Source of the DNA: Gammaproteobacteria bacterium
GTDB lineage: Bacteria; Pseudomonadota; Gammaproteobacteria; Steroidobacterales; Steroidobacteraceae
DNA length: 64,000 nt
Assembly (NCBI GenBank): GCA_016707425.1
Contig: JADJHU010000015.1
Coordinates: 821,001 to 885,000, forward strand
Direction of reading: 5' to 3'
Position 1 is the stretch's first letter. Every line of letters starts with the position of its first letter. A program made the position numbers and the translations under genes. Shown here one piece after another: positions 1 through 10,471 of this stretch. Under the pieces are notes generated by a model. It saw only the letters and a list, made by a program, of their open reading frames with translations. It ran no database searches and was not told the DNA's origin.

Positions 1-93
1 GGACAGTGGGCTGAATCGCCGGATGAACTGCTCGCCCAGTTCGCGAGATGTGGCTTCCGGATACCCGGACCTGGGCGAACCGGTGCGGATTGA
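1..93 (+). CDS. Possible 3' end of a truncated CDS
   Basis: Frame 1 is open from the window edge to a TGA at 91-93 and would give about 30 C-terminal residues, including the stretch DELLAQFARCGFR. The composition is compatible with coding, but the piece is too short to assign to any family. It could equally be a chance open frame. It runs towards the convergent cupin gene that ends at 120. Confidence 0.25.
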   Translation, partial: GQWAESPDELLAQFARCGFRIPGPGRTGAD

Positions 94-119
94 TCGCCCG
101 GCTCGTGCTCGGTGCAGTT

Positions 120-575
120 CTACTTCACTGGTACCGTTTCGGGAGCGTGCTTGTCCTTGACGAAGAACACCAGGAACCTGGCGGGCCGGGAATCGCTGGC
201 GTTCCTCGAGACGCTGTGGATGTCGTCAGGCGATTCGTAGAATGTCTCACCGGGTCCGAGTGTCGTCTTCTTGCCGCCCTGGACCTGCATCACGATGTGG
301 CCCTCCAGAACATAGACGAAGGTGTAGGCGTTGTGTCGATGCTTGTCCGATGCGGCGCCCGGCGCATATTCGACGATCAGCATCTCAGCTTCTTTGCCGG
401 GCAATCCCGTGAGTTCCTTGAGCATGAGCGGACTGACCTTCGTACCGGCCGCCGCCTCGCGGGGCGTCGGTTCGGCTGCGGACAGGTTCCCTGCCGCGTC
501 ACTGGCCAAGGATGACGCGAGGAAAGAATTCAGTACGATCAGGAAGAGTGAAGAAGCCGTCTTCGAGTGTTTCAT
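120..575 (-). CDS. Secreted cupin-domain protein
   Basis: A small single-cupin protein of about 151 residues. The N-terminus (MKHSK, then a hydrophobic run ending near ASDA) looks like a Sec signal peptide, so it probably acts in the periplasm. The body shows the two cupin motifs: a first histidine cluster around DKHRHNAYTFVYVLEG, and a second GPGETFYESPDDIH segment that would complete a metal site. Cupins of this kind bind a metal and act as enzymes or sensors; the substrate here cannot be read from sequence. The start at 575 is chosen over the upstream in-frame ATG at 617 because it begins directly with the signal peptide. Its neighbour, the PqqU-like receptor, is divergent. Confidence 0.7.
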   Translation of the reverse strand: MKHSKTASSLFLIVLNSFLASSLASDAAGNLSAAEPTPREAAAGTKVSPLMLKELTGLPGKEAEMLIVEYAPGAASDKHRHNAYTFVYVLEGHIVMQVQGGKKTTLGPGETFYESPDDIHSVSRNASDSRPARFLVFFVKDKHAPETVPVK

Positions 576-823
576 GCCGTCCCCTGCTTCAGGAGGTGTG
601 TTGATCCGGGCAGCCATGTCGCGGTATCCGCGTTTGCCGGCAACGCCCTGTTCAGCATACGCCTGATGGAATGCGGGCCGAGCTGGGCCGTGGCGCGATC
701 GTCAGCCGACCTTCTCGATAGTCCCAGTGAACGCTGCGACCGATCACCCGAGAAGTCAAACAGTTTATTTTCTGGCACGCTCGACTACACTTTGGAAAGT
801 CAGTCCCAACCTTCCTGGAATTC

Positions 824-3022
824 ATGCGCAGAGCCAGCATCAGCGCGTTCGTCCTTTGTGCGGCCATTATCCTTGCCGGAAAGGCACTCGCGCAGCAGAA
901 GTCGTCCGGCAATGCCGGATCAGCCACGGACCAGGTCGTCGTCAGCGCGACGCGCGATGAGCGCGCGAGCTTCGACTTGCCGTTGTCCATCGACAGCATC
1001 GCGGCCGACGTGCTGCAGTCGCAGCGGGCCATGGTCAACGTCTCGGAGACTCTCAATCGTGTTGCTGGCGTGGTCGTGCTGAACCGGGAGACCTACGCGC
1101 AGGAGCAGCAGATCATCCTGCGTGGCTTCGGATCGCGCTCGCAGTTCGGCGTGCGCGGCATCAAGTTGCTGGCAGACGGCATCCCCGCGAGCACACCCGA
1201 CGGCCAGGGAGGCAGCGGGCTGTTCGATCTGGCTTCCGCAGCACGCATCGAAGTGCTGCGTGGCGCGTTCTCGACCCTGTACGGCAACCATTCGGGTGGC
1301 GTCGTCGAGATCTTCACCGAGGACGGGCCGCCCGACCCGACGGGCACGGCGATGGTCAGCGTCGGCAGCGATGACAGCTGGCGTACGGGCGTCAAGTTCG
1401 GCGGGCAGTCCGGCACCCTGAACTACACGGGCTCACTGTCCCGTTACGAGACCGACGGATATCGGGACTGGGGCCGGGCGCGCAAGGACCAGTTCAACGC
1501 CCGCCTCCGGGAGGCGATCGGCGAGCGCTCATCGCTCACGGTCGTGCTGAACTACATGAATCTCCCTGACAACCTGGATCCGCTCGGCCTGACGGCGGCG
1601 GAAATGGCAGCCTCACGGCACCAGGCGAGCCCCGTTGCACGGACGTTCCGGACGCGCCGCAGCCTGGACAACCTCCAGGGTGGAGCGGTGTTTGAGAGCG
1701 CGATCACCGACGCGGACGCCGTGCGGATCATGGGCTACGCGGGCACTCGCAGCAACGAGCAGTACCTCGCCATTCCCGCAGCCACGCAGAACGGGATCCT
1801 CCACTCGGGCGGCGTGAGCACGTTTGACCGGGACGTCTGGGGAAGCGGGCTGCGATGGACGCACCGCAGCGACGTGGTGACGTGGGCCACGGGTGGCGAA
1901 TACGAGCGGGCAAGGGATGCGCGCAAGGGCTACCTCAGCGATCTCGGTGTGCGTGGCGCGCTGAAGCGCGACGAGGTCAATACCGTGTGGCAGGCGGGCG
2001 TCTACACGCAGACCGAATGGCGGCTCGCGGACGCCTGGCGCCTGTCTGCGGGGCTCCGATACACGAAGGTGCGTTTCGATTCACAGGACAGGTTCATCTG
2101 CACCACTGCGCTGATCACGGCGCCCGGCACGGCGCCGGGATCGTGCAGCGGCAGTACGGCGGTGATCACGGCGACGACGCAGAATCCGGACGACAGTGGC
2201 TCGAAGAGCTACGATGCGTGGACGCCGGCGATCGGCGTGCTGTACGAGCTGTCCGGGTCCGTTCATCTCTATGCGAACTTCGGCCGCAGCTTCGAGACGC
2301 CGACGTTCATCGAGCTGGCTTACCGGCCGGATGGGGCCAGTGGCCTCAATTTCGACCTGCAGTCCAATCGCAGCAACCATTACGAAGTCGGTGCGAAGAT
2401 GCGGCTGGGCGCGCAGTCCAGGCTCAACCTTGCTGTCTTCGAGATCGACACCCGCCGCGAGATCGTCACGGCGACCAACGCCGGGGGGCGCACGAGCTAC
2501 CAGAATGCGGGTGACAGCCAGCGTCAGGGCGCGGAGCTGACCTTCGAAGGCCATTTCCCGCGGAACGTGACTGGATATCTGGCGGCAACCTGGCTGCGCG
2601 CGCGGTTCACGGACAGCTTCCGCGCGTGTGCCGGGATCCCCTGCACGGCGGCCCAGCAGATCGTGGTTCCGGCGGGCAACCAGGTCCCAGGTGTGCCCCA
2701 GTACACAGCATATGGAGAGCTCTCGTGGCGGCATGCGCCGACGAAGCTCACGATGGCCCTCGAGGCACGCTGGAGCAGCAGGATCCGTGCAAACGACCTG
2801 AATACCGCTTCAGCCCGGGATTACCTGGTGGCGAACCTGCGCGCGGGATTCGAGCAGCAGGCGGGGAGCTGGAAGTTCTCCGAGTTCGTCCGGATCGACA
2901 ATGTCTTTGACGAGGCCTACGTGGGCGCGGTGTACGTCAACGATGCCAACGGGCGCTTCTACGCGCCCGCGCCGGCGCGGAACGTCCTCATCGGCGTGAA
3001 CGCCGGAGTCGTGTTCCGCTGA
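824..3022 (+). CDS. pqqU: TonB-dependent outer-membrane receptor, PqqU/YncD type
   Basis: A 732-residue TonB-dependent receptor. Residues 1-23 are a signal peptide ending ALA; a TonB-box-like VVVSATRDE lies near residue 38; a plug domain follows, then a 22-strand-type barrel ending in aromatic VVFR. The plug segment GFGSRSQFGVRGIKLLADG (residues 101-119), followed by IPASTPDGQG, and the barrel segment GRSFETPTFIELAYRPDG closely resemble E. coli YncD (PqqU) as I remember it. YncD/PqqU imports the redox cofactor pyrroloquinoline quinone. Transport would be powered by a TonB such as the one at about 38 kb. A weak promoter (TTTATT, 16 bp, TACACT, 764-791) precedes the ATG. The exact ligand is inferred from similarity; another small cofactor or siderophore is possible. 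Confidence 0.75.
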   Translation: MRRASISAFVLCAAIILAGKALAQQKSSGNAGSATDQVVVSATRDERASFDLPLSIDSIAADVLQSQRAMVNVSETLNRVAGVVVLNRETYAQEQQIILRGFGSRSQFGVRGIKLLADGIPASTPDGQGGSGLFDLASAARIEVLRGAFSTLYGNHSGGVVEIFTEDGPPDPTGTAMVSVGSDDSWRTGVKFGGQSGTLNYTGSLSRYETDGYRDWGRARKDQFNARLREAIGERSSLTVVLNYMNLPDNLDPLGLTAAEMAASRHQASPVARTFRTRRSLDNLQGGAVFESAITDADAVRIMGYAGTRSNEQYLAIPAATQNGILHSGGVSTFDRDVWGSGLRWTHRSDVVTWATGGEYERARDARKGYLSDLGVRGALKRDEVNTVWQAGVYTQTEWRLADAWRLSAGLRYTKVRFDSQDRFICTTALITAPGTAPGSCSGSTAVITATTQNPDDSGSKSYDAWTPAIGVLYELSGSVHLYANFGRSFETPTFIELAYRPDGASGLNFDLQSNRSNHYEVGAKMRLGAQSRLNLAVFEIDTRREIVTATNAGGRTSYQNAGDSQRQGAELTFEGHFPRNVTGYLAATWLRARFTDSFRACAGIPCTAAQQIVVPAGNQVPGVPQYTAYGELSWRHAPTKLTMALEARWSSRIRANDLNTASARDYLVANLRAGFEQQAGSWKFSEFVRIDNVFDEAYVGAVYVNDANGRFYAPAPARNVLIGVNAGVVFR

Positions 3023-3088
3023 TCCGGACCGGGTGGGGATGCAGTCTTCGGTATCATGCTGCCGACGACCACTGTGAGGGAGAGGGAG

Positions 3089-3346
3089 ATGGCGGAGAGA
3101 GATCCTGCGGTCGCAGGCTACGTCGATCCGGGCGGCGAGGAACGGGCGCGGCTGCGCGAAGACTTCGACTTCAACGACGCCAATGGCGATGGGCGCATCA
3201 CTTTCGGGGAGTTCACGCGCTTCATGGCTGCGCTGGATTCGGACATCACCGCCGAGGAATGCCGCATCGGCTTCGAGGCGATCGACAGCGACGGGAACGG
3301 GGTGATCAGTTTCGAGGAATTCGTCGCCTGGTGGGCCGAGCGATGA
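3089..3346 (+). CDS. Small EF-hand calcium-binding protein
   Basis: A protein of about 85 residues with two canonical EF-hand loops: DFNDANGDGRITFGEF and DSDGNGVISFEEF. Each has acidic or oxygen-donor residues at loop positions 1, 3, 5 and 12. There is no signal peptide or membrane segment, so it is probably a cytosolic Ca2+ buffer or sensor. The start at 3089 is chosen because GGGAGAGGGAG sits immediately upstream; an in-frame ATG at 3056 has no ribosome-binding site. Its stop overlaps the start of the next gene in an ATGA, implying translational coupling. Its partner is unknown. Confidence 0.75.
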   Translation: MAERDPAVAGYVDPGGEERARLREDFDFNDANGDGRITFGEFTRFMAALDSDITAEECRIGFEAIDSDGNGVISFEEFVAWWAER

Positions 3347-3597
3347 ACGAGGAAAGCCTGCGCGAGCTCCTGGCGCGCGTGCATGAGCGGCTGGGCCACG
3401 CGCACTCGGTCGATGCCGATTCCCGCCGTCTGCTCGTCACCGTCATGGACGACATCCAGCGCGCGCTCGGTGAGGGATCCGCTTCCGGCGCTGCGCTGCG
3501 CCTCGAAACGCTCGCCGCGCGTTTCGAGGCGGAGCATCCGCTGCTGGCGCAGGGCCTGCGTCAGCTGGTCGACGCGCTCGGCAAGGCAGGGATCTGA
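3343..3597 (+). CDS. DUF4404-like small helical protein
   Basis: An 84-residue soluble, helix-rich, acidic protein beginning MNEESLRELLARVHERL. It resembles the small DUF4404 proteins found in gammaproteobacteria, whose function is unknown. It is coupled to the EF-hand gene through an ATGA overlap (3343-3346), so the two are probably made together. The stop lies only 18 bp from the convergent rpoD stop, leaving no room for a long terminator. Confidence 0.6.
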   Translation: MNEESLRELLARVHERLGHAHSVDADSRRLLVTVMDDIQRALGEGSASGAALRLETLAARFEAEHPLLAQGLRQLVDALGKAGI

Positions 3598-3615
3598 AGG
3601 GCGCCGATTCCCCGG

Positions 3616-5760
<2,145 letters not shown>

Positions 5761-5879
5761 GTGCGATGTTGAAAGCGGCTACGGGTTCTTCACCGATCTG
5801 GGGACTCAGAACGGCGGAGTAAAGGGTGCTCGGGCGAAAGCCCGCAAGTCTACCGAGACCCACACAGCAGCGCAAAAGC

Positions 5880-7691
5880 TCAGTGGCCCGGTGCTGCGGG
5901 GCGGGCTCCTCCACGTCGGGACATGAGGCGCCGCAGCTCGAGCTCTTCCTCCGGGCCGAGACCGGTCTCGCTCTGCGCCAGAAGTTCCTCGATTCGCTGC
6001 CGTTCCACGCTGTCCAGCAGTTTTTCGACGGCGTTCGAGAATTCTGCAGCAGCCGCTCGCGGATCCGTGACCAGGTTCTCCTCTCCAGCGAGCCGTGCCA
6101 GGCGCTCATGTGCCGGATGCTCACGCCACCGCTCGAGGATCTGCGCGGTGGATTGCGCCGGGCGCTTCTGCAGCGCTTCGAGCAATTCGCGCAGGATCTC
6201 GACACCGGGGTCCCGCACCTGCGCCAGCGCGGCGCATTTCTCGCTGCTCACGGCCTGGGCAGTGCCCGGGAAGTGCAGCAGGGTCCGGACGGCCTGGCGG
6301 ACCAGGCTCCCGCGCCCGGCGCTTTCTCGCGCGCGCGCGGGGCGCACCGGCGAGGGGCCCACACCCGCCTTCCCACCTGGGGTGCCGGCCGCCGCAGAGG
6401 TCCAGAGCGCCAGCAGCCGCTCCGGGGGCAGGCGGATCTCGCGCGCGAGACGCTCGAGCAGCAGTTCTCTGTAGAGGCCGTCAGGCACCCGGGCGGCGAG
6501 CGGACGGGCCAGTTCGGCGAAGCGTGCCCGCCCGTCGGCATGCGAGAGCTCGGCCTGACCCGAGAGCTCATGGACCAGGTATTCCGAGAGCGGGAGTGCA
6601 GCGTCCAGCCGCTGTTCGAAGGCTTCGCGGCCCTCCGTGCCTACGAGGGAGTCGGGGTCCTCGCCCTCGGGCAGGAAGAGAAAGCGGATCTCGCGACCTT
6701 CGCGTGCCTCGGGCAGTGCGTTCTGCAGCGCTCTCCAGGCCGCCGCGCGCCCGGCCCTGTCGCCGTCGAAGGCAAATACGACTTCGCTCACGACGCGGAA
6801 GATGCGCTTCAGATGTTCCGCTGTCGTGGCCGTGCCGAGCGTGGCCACGGCATAGGCGATCCCCGCCTGGTGCAGCCGCACCGCGTCCATGTAACCCTCC
6901 ACGACGAGGAGGCGGCGCAGCGGCGCGCGGAGCTGCCGTGCTTCATGGAGCGCGTAGAGCTCGCGACCCTTGTGAAACAACGGGGTCTCGGGCGAGTTCA
7001 GATACTTGGGTTCACCCTGATCGATCACCCGCCCGCCGAAGGCGATGACACGCCCACGTGCATCGCGGATCGGAAACATGATCCGGTCGCGGAAGCGGTC
7101 ATAGCAGCGATCTCCGCCTTGCGACGCGGTTCGCTCGCGCTCGACGATCAGGCCGGCTGCGAGGAGGCGCTGGCGGCGTGACTCGTCGGGCCCGAAGCGT
7201 CGAAGAATCTCGTTCCATGAGTCCGGCGCGTAACCGATCATGAACCGATCGAGGATTTCGCGCCCCAGTCCGCGCTGCGTGACGTATGCGCGTGCGCGCG
7301 CATCGCGCGATAGGGCCTCGGCGTAGAAGCGCGCGACGCGCCCCATGAGCTCGTACAGGTCCTCGTCTGCCGGAGACCGACCTGGGGAGTCCAGCTCGCG
7401 CGGCACGTCGATGCCGAGCCGCGTGGCGAGTTCCTCGACGGCCTCGGGGAAGCTCAGGCGGTCGAAATTCATGACGAAGCCGAGCGCGGTGCCGTGGGCG
7501 CCGCAGCCAAAGCAGTGATAGAACTGCTTCGCCGGGCTCACCCAGAACGAAGGTGTCTTTTCGCTGTGGAAGGGGCAGCAGGCCTTGAATTCATGGCCTG
7601 CCTTCTTCAGCGGCACGCGGCTGCCCACGAGCTCGACGATGTCGGTGCGTGCCAGCAGCTCGTCGATGAATGTCTGGGGAATGCGACCCAT
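5880..7691 (-). CDS. dnaG: DNA primase
   Basis: A 603-residue primase that makes RNA primers for replication at the fork with DnaB helicase. The N-terminal CHC2 zinc-binding domain has the metal ligands C39, H42, C60 and C63 (CPFH and CFGC motifs). The TOPRIM catalytic core carries VVEGYMDAV and the acidic FAFDGDRAG motif. The C-terminal third is more variable and should be the DnaB-interaction domain. Length is normal for the family. It lies between yqeY and rpoD in the macromolecular-synthesis operon, so primer synthesis, translation (S21) and transcription initiation are co-expressed. Confidence 0.97.
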   Translation of the reverse strand: MGRIPQTFIDELLARTDIVELVGSRVPLKKAGHEFKACCPFHSEKTPSFWVSPAKQFYHCFGCGAHGTALGFVMNFDRLSFPEAVEELATRLGIDVPRELDSPGRSPADEDLYELMGRVARFYAEALSRDARARAYVTQRGLGREILDRFMIGYAPDSWNEILRRFGPDESRRQRLLAAGLIVERERTASQGGDRCYDRFRDRIMFPIRDARGRVIAFGGRVIDQGEPKYLNSPETPLFHKGRELYALHEARQLRAPLRRLLVVEGYMDAVRLHQAGIAYAVATLGTATTAEHLKRIFRVVSEVVFAFDGDRAGRAAAWRALQNALPEAREGREIRFLFLPEGEDPDSLVGTEGREAFEQRLDAALPLSEYLVHELSGQAELSHADGRARFAELARPLAARVPDGLYRELLLERLAREIRLPPERLLALWTSAAAGTPGGKAGVGPSPVRPARARESAGRGSLVRQAVRTLLHFPGTAQAVSSEKCAALAQVRDPGVEILRELLEALQKRPAQSTAQILERWREHPAHERLARLAGEENLVTDPRAAAAEFSNAVEKLLDSVERQRIEELLAQSETGLGPEEELELRRLMSRRGGARPAAPGH

Positions 7692-7725
7692 CGGGGAAGC
7701 TTAGCGCTCCCCGCCGGGCTTCGCC

Positions 7726-8178
7726 TCAGCCTGAGGTGCCGAGCTTTTCCCTGATGCGGGCGCTCAGGGCGCCCATGTCCGTCCGGCCCTGGGCCCTCGC
7801 CTTGACGTGGCCCATCACCTTGCCCATGTCCTTGATCGAGGTGGCACCGGTGCTCGCAATCGCCTCTGCGATGAGCGTGTCGACGTCAGCCACCGAAAGC
7901 TGCTCGGGCAGGTAGCCCTGCAGCAGCGCCACTTCAGCGGATTCTTTCGCGACCAGGTCGCTGCGCCCGCCGCTCTCGAATTGCGCGATCGCCTCGCGCC
8001 GCTGCTTGATCATCTTCTCCAGGACCGCGAGCACCTGCGTGTCGTCGAGCGTGATCCGCTCGTCCACCTCACGCTGCTTGATGGCCGCGAGCGCCAGGCG
8101 GATGGTGCCGAGGCGCTCCTTCTGGCCGGAGCGCATCGCGGCCTTCATGTCTTCCTGGATGCGTTCCCTGAGCGCCAT
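7726..8178 (-). CDS. yqeY: GatB/YqeY domain protein
   Basis: A 150-residue soluble helical protein starting MALRERIQEDMKAAMRSGQK, typical of YqeY. It resembles the C-terminal tRNA-binding domain of the GatB amidotransferase subunit. The free-standing protein is suspected to bind tRNA, but its role is not settled. It sits in the usual position between rpsU and dnaG, 27 bp after rpsU and 34 bp before dnaG. Confidence 0.9.
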   Translation of the reverse strand: MALRERIQEDMKAAMRSGQKERLGTIRLALAAIKQREVDERITLDDTQVLAVLEKMIKQRREAIAQFESGGRSDLVAKESAEVALLQGYLPEQLSVADVDTLIAEAIASTGATSIKDMGKVMGHVKARAQGRTDMGALSARIREKLGTSG

Positions 8179-8205
8179 TGCGGCGGGCCGGAGAGGATGA
8201 TGGGC

Positions 8206-8412
8206 TCAGCGTGCGCGGCTGGGCTCGCGCGAGACGCGCTTCATGTGCCGTTTGACGGCAGCGGCCTTCTTGCGCTTGCGCTCCTGGGTGGGCTTCTCGT
8301 AGAACTCGCGGCGACGCAGCTCGGTGAGAATGCCCGCCTTCTCGCAGGCGCGCTTGAAGCGGCGCAGGGCGGCGTCGAAATACTCGTTCTCGCGAACACG
8401 AACGCTCGGCAT
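8206..8412 (-). CDS. rpsU: 30S ribosomal protein S21
   Basis: A 68-residue, very basic protein beginning MPSVRVRENEYFDAALRRFK with a lysine/arginine-rich tail (TQERKRKKAAAVKRHMKR). This is S21, the small-subunit protein that helps 16S rRNA engage the mRNA leader at initiation. It is the first gene of the rpsU-yqeY-dnaG-rpoD operon. Transcription probably starts from the minus-strand promoter at 8477-8505, leaving a leader of about 55 nt. Confidence 0.97.
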   Translation of the reverse strand: MPSVRVRENEYFDAALRRFKRACEKAGILTELRRREFYEKPTQERKRKKAAAVKRHMKRVSREPSRAR

Positions 8413-8476
8413 CGAAACCTCAAATCATTGATCTGGAAGAAGTTTTAACATGGTCCCGCTCAGGGCGAGGCGCGCG

Positions 8477-8505
8477 ATTCTAATGAGGAGCAGGGGAAAA
8501 GGCAA
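8477..8505 (-). promoter_or_regulatory. Sigma-70 promoter of the rpsU-dnaG-rpoD operon
   Basis: On the minus strand TTGCCT (8505-8500), a 17-bp spacer and TAGAAT (8482-8477) form a good sigma-70 promoter pointing at rpsU. It overlaps the ribosome-binding region of the divergent tsaD gene, so the two transcription units may interfere. Confidence 0.55.
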
Positions 8506-8507
8506 AG

Positions 8508-9551
8508 ATGCGTATTCTGGCAGTCGAATCCTCGTGTGACGAGAGCGCCGTGGCCGTGCTCGATTCGGCCTGCGGCCTGCTCGCGCATGAGCTGTTCAGC
8601 CAGGTCGAGCTGCACCGGCTGTACGGCGGCGTCGTGCCCGAGCTCGCCTCGCGCGACCACGTCCGCAGGCTCCTGCCGCTGACGCGTGCGGCACTCGAGC
8701 GCGCGCAGAGCGGGCCGGAAGACCTGCATGGGGTCGCCTACACAGCCGGCCCCGGGCTCATCGGCGCGCTGCTCACCGGCGCAGCGTTCGCCCGCAGCCT
8801 CGCCTATGGATGGAGGCTGCCCGCCGTGGGCGTCCATCACCTCGAGGCGCATCTGCTCGCCCCGCTGCTCGAGCCGGAGGCCCCTCCCTTTCCGCATGTC
8901 GCCCTGCTGGTCTCAGGCGGACACACCATGCTGATCGAGGTTCGGGAGCCCGGGGCCTACCGGCCGCTCGGAGAGACCCGGGACGATGCGGCGGGTGAAG
9001 CCTTCGACAAGACGGCGAAGCTCCTGGGCCTGCCCTATCCGGGAGGTCCGGAGCTCGCGCGCTGCGCGGAGCGGGGGCGACCTGGTGTCTTCACGTTTCC
9101 GCGCCCCATGCTCGACCGGCCTGGGCTCGAGTTCAGTTTCTCCGGCCTGAAGACGGCCGTGCTGCACGCCTTGCGCGGCCGTACGCTCGAGCCGCAGCTG
9201 ATCGCCGATGTCTCGCATGCGGTGCAGGACGCGATCGTCGAGACGCTGGTCGCCAAGGCGCTGCGGGCCGTCGAAGAGACCGGACTCGATGCGCTCGTGG
9301 TCGCGGGTGGCGTGGGTGCCAACCGGCGCCTGCGGGCGCGGCTCGGGGAGGCGGCAGCGGCATGGGGCGCGCGCGTCTGGTACCCGCGCATCGAATTCTG
9401 CACCGACAATGCCGCGATGATTGCCATGGCCGGACTGCTGCGCCTCGAGGCTGGCGAGCGTGCGACACTCGCCATCCAGGCGCGGGCACACTGGCCGCTG
9501 GCGAGTCTCACGCCCCTGCTGCGCACTGCATCTGCCCGAGAGGCGACATGA
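8508..9551 (+). CDS. tsaD: tRNA N6-adenosine threonylcarbamoyltransferase
   Basis: A 347-residue TsaD (formerly Gcp/YgjD). It transfers the threonylcarbamoyl group from TC-AMP to A37 of ANN-decoding tRNAs, working with TsaB, TsaC and TsaE. The ASKHA-fold start MRILAVESSCDESAVAVLD and the metal-binding segment HHLEAHLLAP are present, as are the nucleotide-binding glycines (LVSGGHTMLIEV) and the C-terminal FCTDNAAMIA. An AAGG ribosome-binding site lies 7 nt upstream. Its stop overlaps the folB start in an ATGA, so tsaD-folB-folK form an operon divergent from rpsU. Confidence 0.97.
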   Translation: MRILAVESSCDESAVAVLDSACGLLAHELFSQVELHRLYGGVVPELASRDHVRRLLPLTRAALERAQSGPEDLHGVAYTAGPGLIGALLTGAAFARSLAYGWRLPAVGVHHLEAHLLAPLLEPEAPPFPHVALLVSGGHTMLIEVREPGAYRPLGETRDDAAGEAFDKTAKLLGLPYPGGPELARCAERGRPGVFTFPRPMLDRPGLEFSFSGLKTAVLHALRGRTLEPQLIADVSHAVQDAIVETLVAKALRAVEETGLDALVVAGGVGANRRLRARLGEAAAAWGARVWYPRIEFCTDNAAMIAMAGLLRLEAGERATLAIQARAHWPLASLTPLLRTASAREAT

Positions 9552-9943
9552 CCGGTACACACACGGGTGACCGCATTTTTCTGCGCGGTCTCGAGATCGA
9601 ATGCATCATCGGCTTCATCGAGTGGGAGCGCCGCGTTCCGCAGACGGTGAGCATCGATCTCGAACTGCCCGTGGACTGCCGCCGTGCGGCACGTACCGAC
9701 AGCATCGCCGACACGCTGGACTACAAGGCCGTGGCGAAGCGCCTGATTGCCTTTGTCGAGGGCTCGCACTACCGGCTGGTCGAAACGCTCGCGGAGCACA
9801 CGGCACGACTCGTGCTCGAGGAATTCGGCGTCGAGTGGGTGCGCGTGTCGGTCAACAAGCCCGGGGCAATCCGTGGCTCGCGCGATGTGGGCGTGACGAT
9901 CGAGCGCAGGCGTGGCGGCCACGACGCCCCGGTCGGGAGCTGA
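9548..9943 (+). CDS. folB: Dihydroneopterin aldolase
   Basis: A 131-residue enzyme of tetrahydrofolate synthesis. It converts 7,8-dihydroneopterin to 6-hydroxymethyl-dihydropterin and glycolaldehyde. Family signatures include GLEIECIIGFIEWERRVPQ at the start, the DTLDYKAVAK segment, the catalytic-region LVETLAEHTA, and the C-terminal lysine motif VNKPGAIRGSRDVGV. The start is set by the ATGA overlap with tsaD. folK, which uses its product, begins 5 bp downstream. Confidence 0.95.
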   Translation: MTGTHTGDRIFLRGLEIECIIGFIEWERRVPQTVSIDLELPVDCRRAARTDSIADTLDYKAVAKRLIAFVEGSHYRLVETLAEHTARLVLEEFGVEWVRVSVNKPGAIRGSRDVGVTIERRRGGHDAPVGS

Positions 9944-9948
9944 CGCGG

Positions 9949-10464
9949 ATGTTCAGGGTCTTCGTTGCGGCCGGCAGCAACGTCGAGCCCGAGCGCCATC
10001 TGGCGGTTGCGGCGTCGGCGCTTGCTGCGGCCTTCCCAGGTACCTGCTTCTCGCCGGCCTATCGCAACCGGGCCGTCGGCTTCGAGGGCGCGGACTTCGT
10101 CAACTGGGTGGCGACCTTCGAGACCGGTCACAGCGTCCGCGAAGTGCGCGCGCGCCTGCAGGCCGTCGAGACGCTGTGCGGACGGCCGCGTGACGCGCCG
10201 CGCTGGGCGCCGCGCACCATGGATCTCGACATCCTGCTGTACGGGGATCTGGTGTGTGATGAGCCGGGCCTGAAACTGCCGCGGCCTGATCTCCCGCGCC
10301 GCGCATACATGCTGGGTCCGCTGGCGGATCTCGCGCCGGATCTGCGCCACCCGACGCTCGGCGCGACCATCGGCGAGCTCTGGGCGCGCTTCGATCAGGC
10401 AGGGCATCCGCTCATTCGTCTGCCCACGCCGGTGCCCCCCGTGGCCGGCACCGTGGGCGGATGA
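9949..10464 (+). CDS. folK: 6-hydroxymethyl-7,8-dihydropterin pyrophosphokinase
   Basis: A 171-residue HPPK that adds pyrophosphate from ATP to 6-hydroxymethyl-dihydropterin, the folB product. Diagnostic segments are VAAGSNVEPERHL near the start and the signature RWAPRTMDLDILLYGD, whose two aspartates bind Mg2+. PRPDLPRRAYMLGPLADLAP follows. The start ATG lies 5 bp after the folB stop. The gene converges on the pteridine-reductase-like SDR, so three pterin genes are grouped here. Confidence 0.95.
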   Translation: MFRVFVAAGSNVEPERHLAVAASALAAAFPGTCFSPAYRNRAVGFEGADFVNWVATFETGHSVREVRARLQAVETLCGRPRDAPRWAPRTMDLDILLYGDLVCDEPGLKLPRPDLPRRAYMLGPLADLAPDLRHPTLGATIGELWARFDQAGHPLIRLPTPVPPVAGTVGG

Positions 10465-10471
10465 TGCGCCG

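Noticed and set aside
775..795. Sigma-54 promoter before the PqqU-like gene (TGGCACG)
   Set aside because: The -24-like TGGCACG is present but no TTGC follows at the required spacing.
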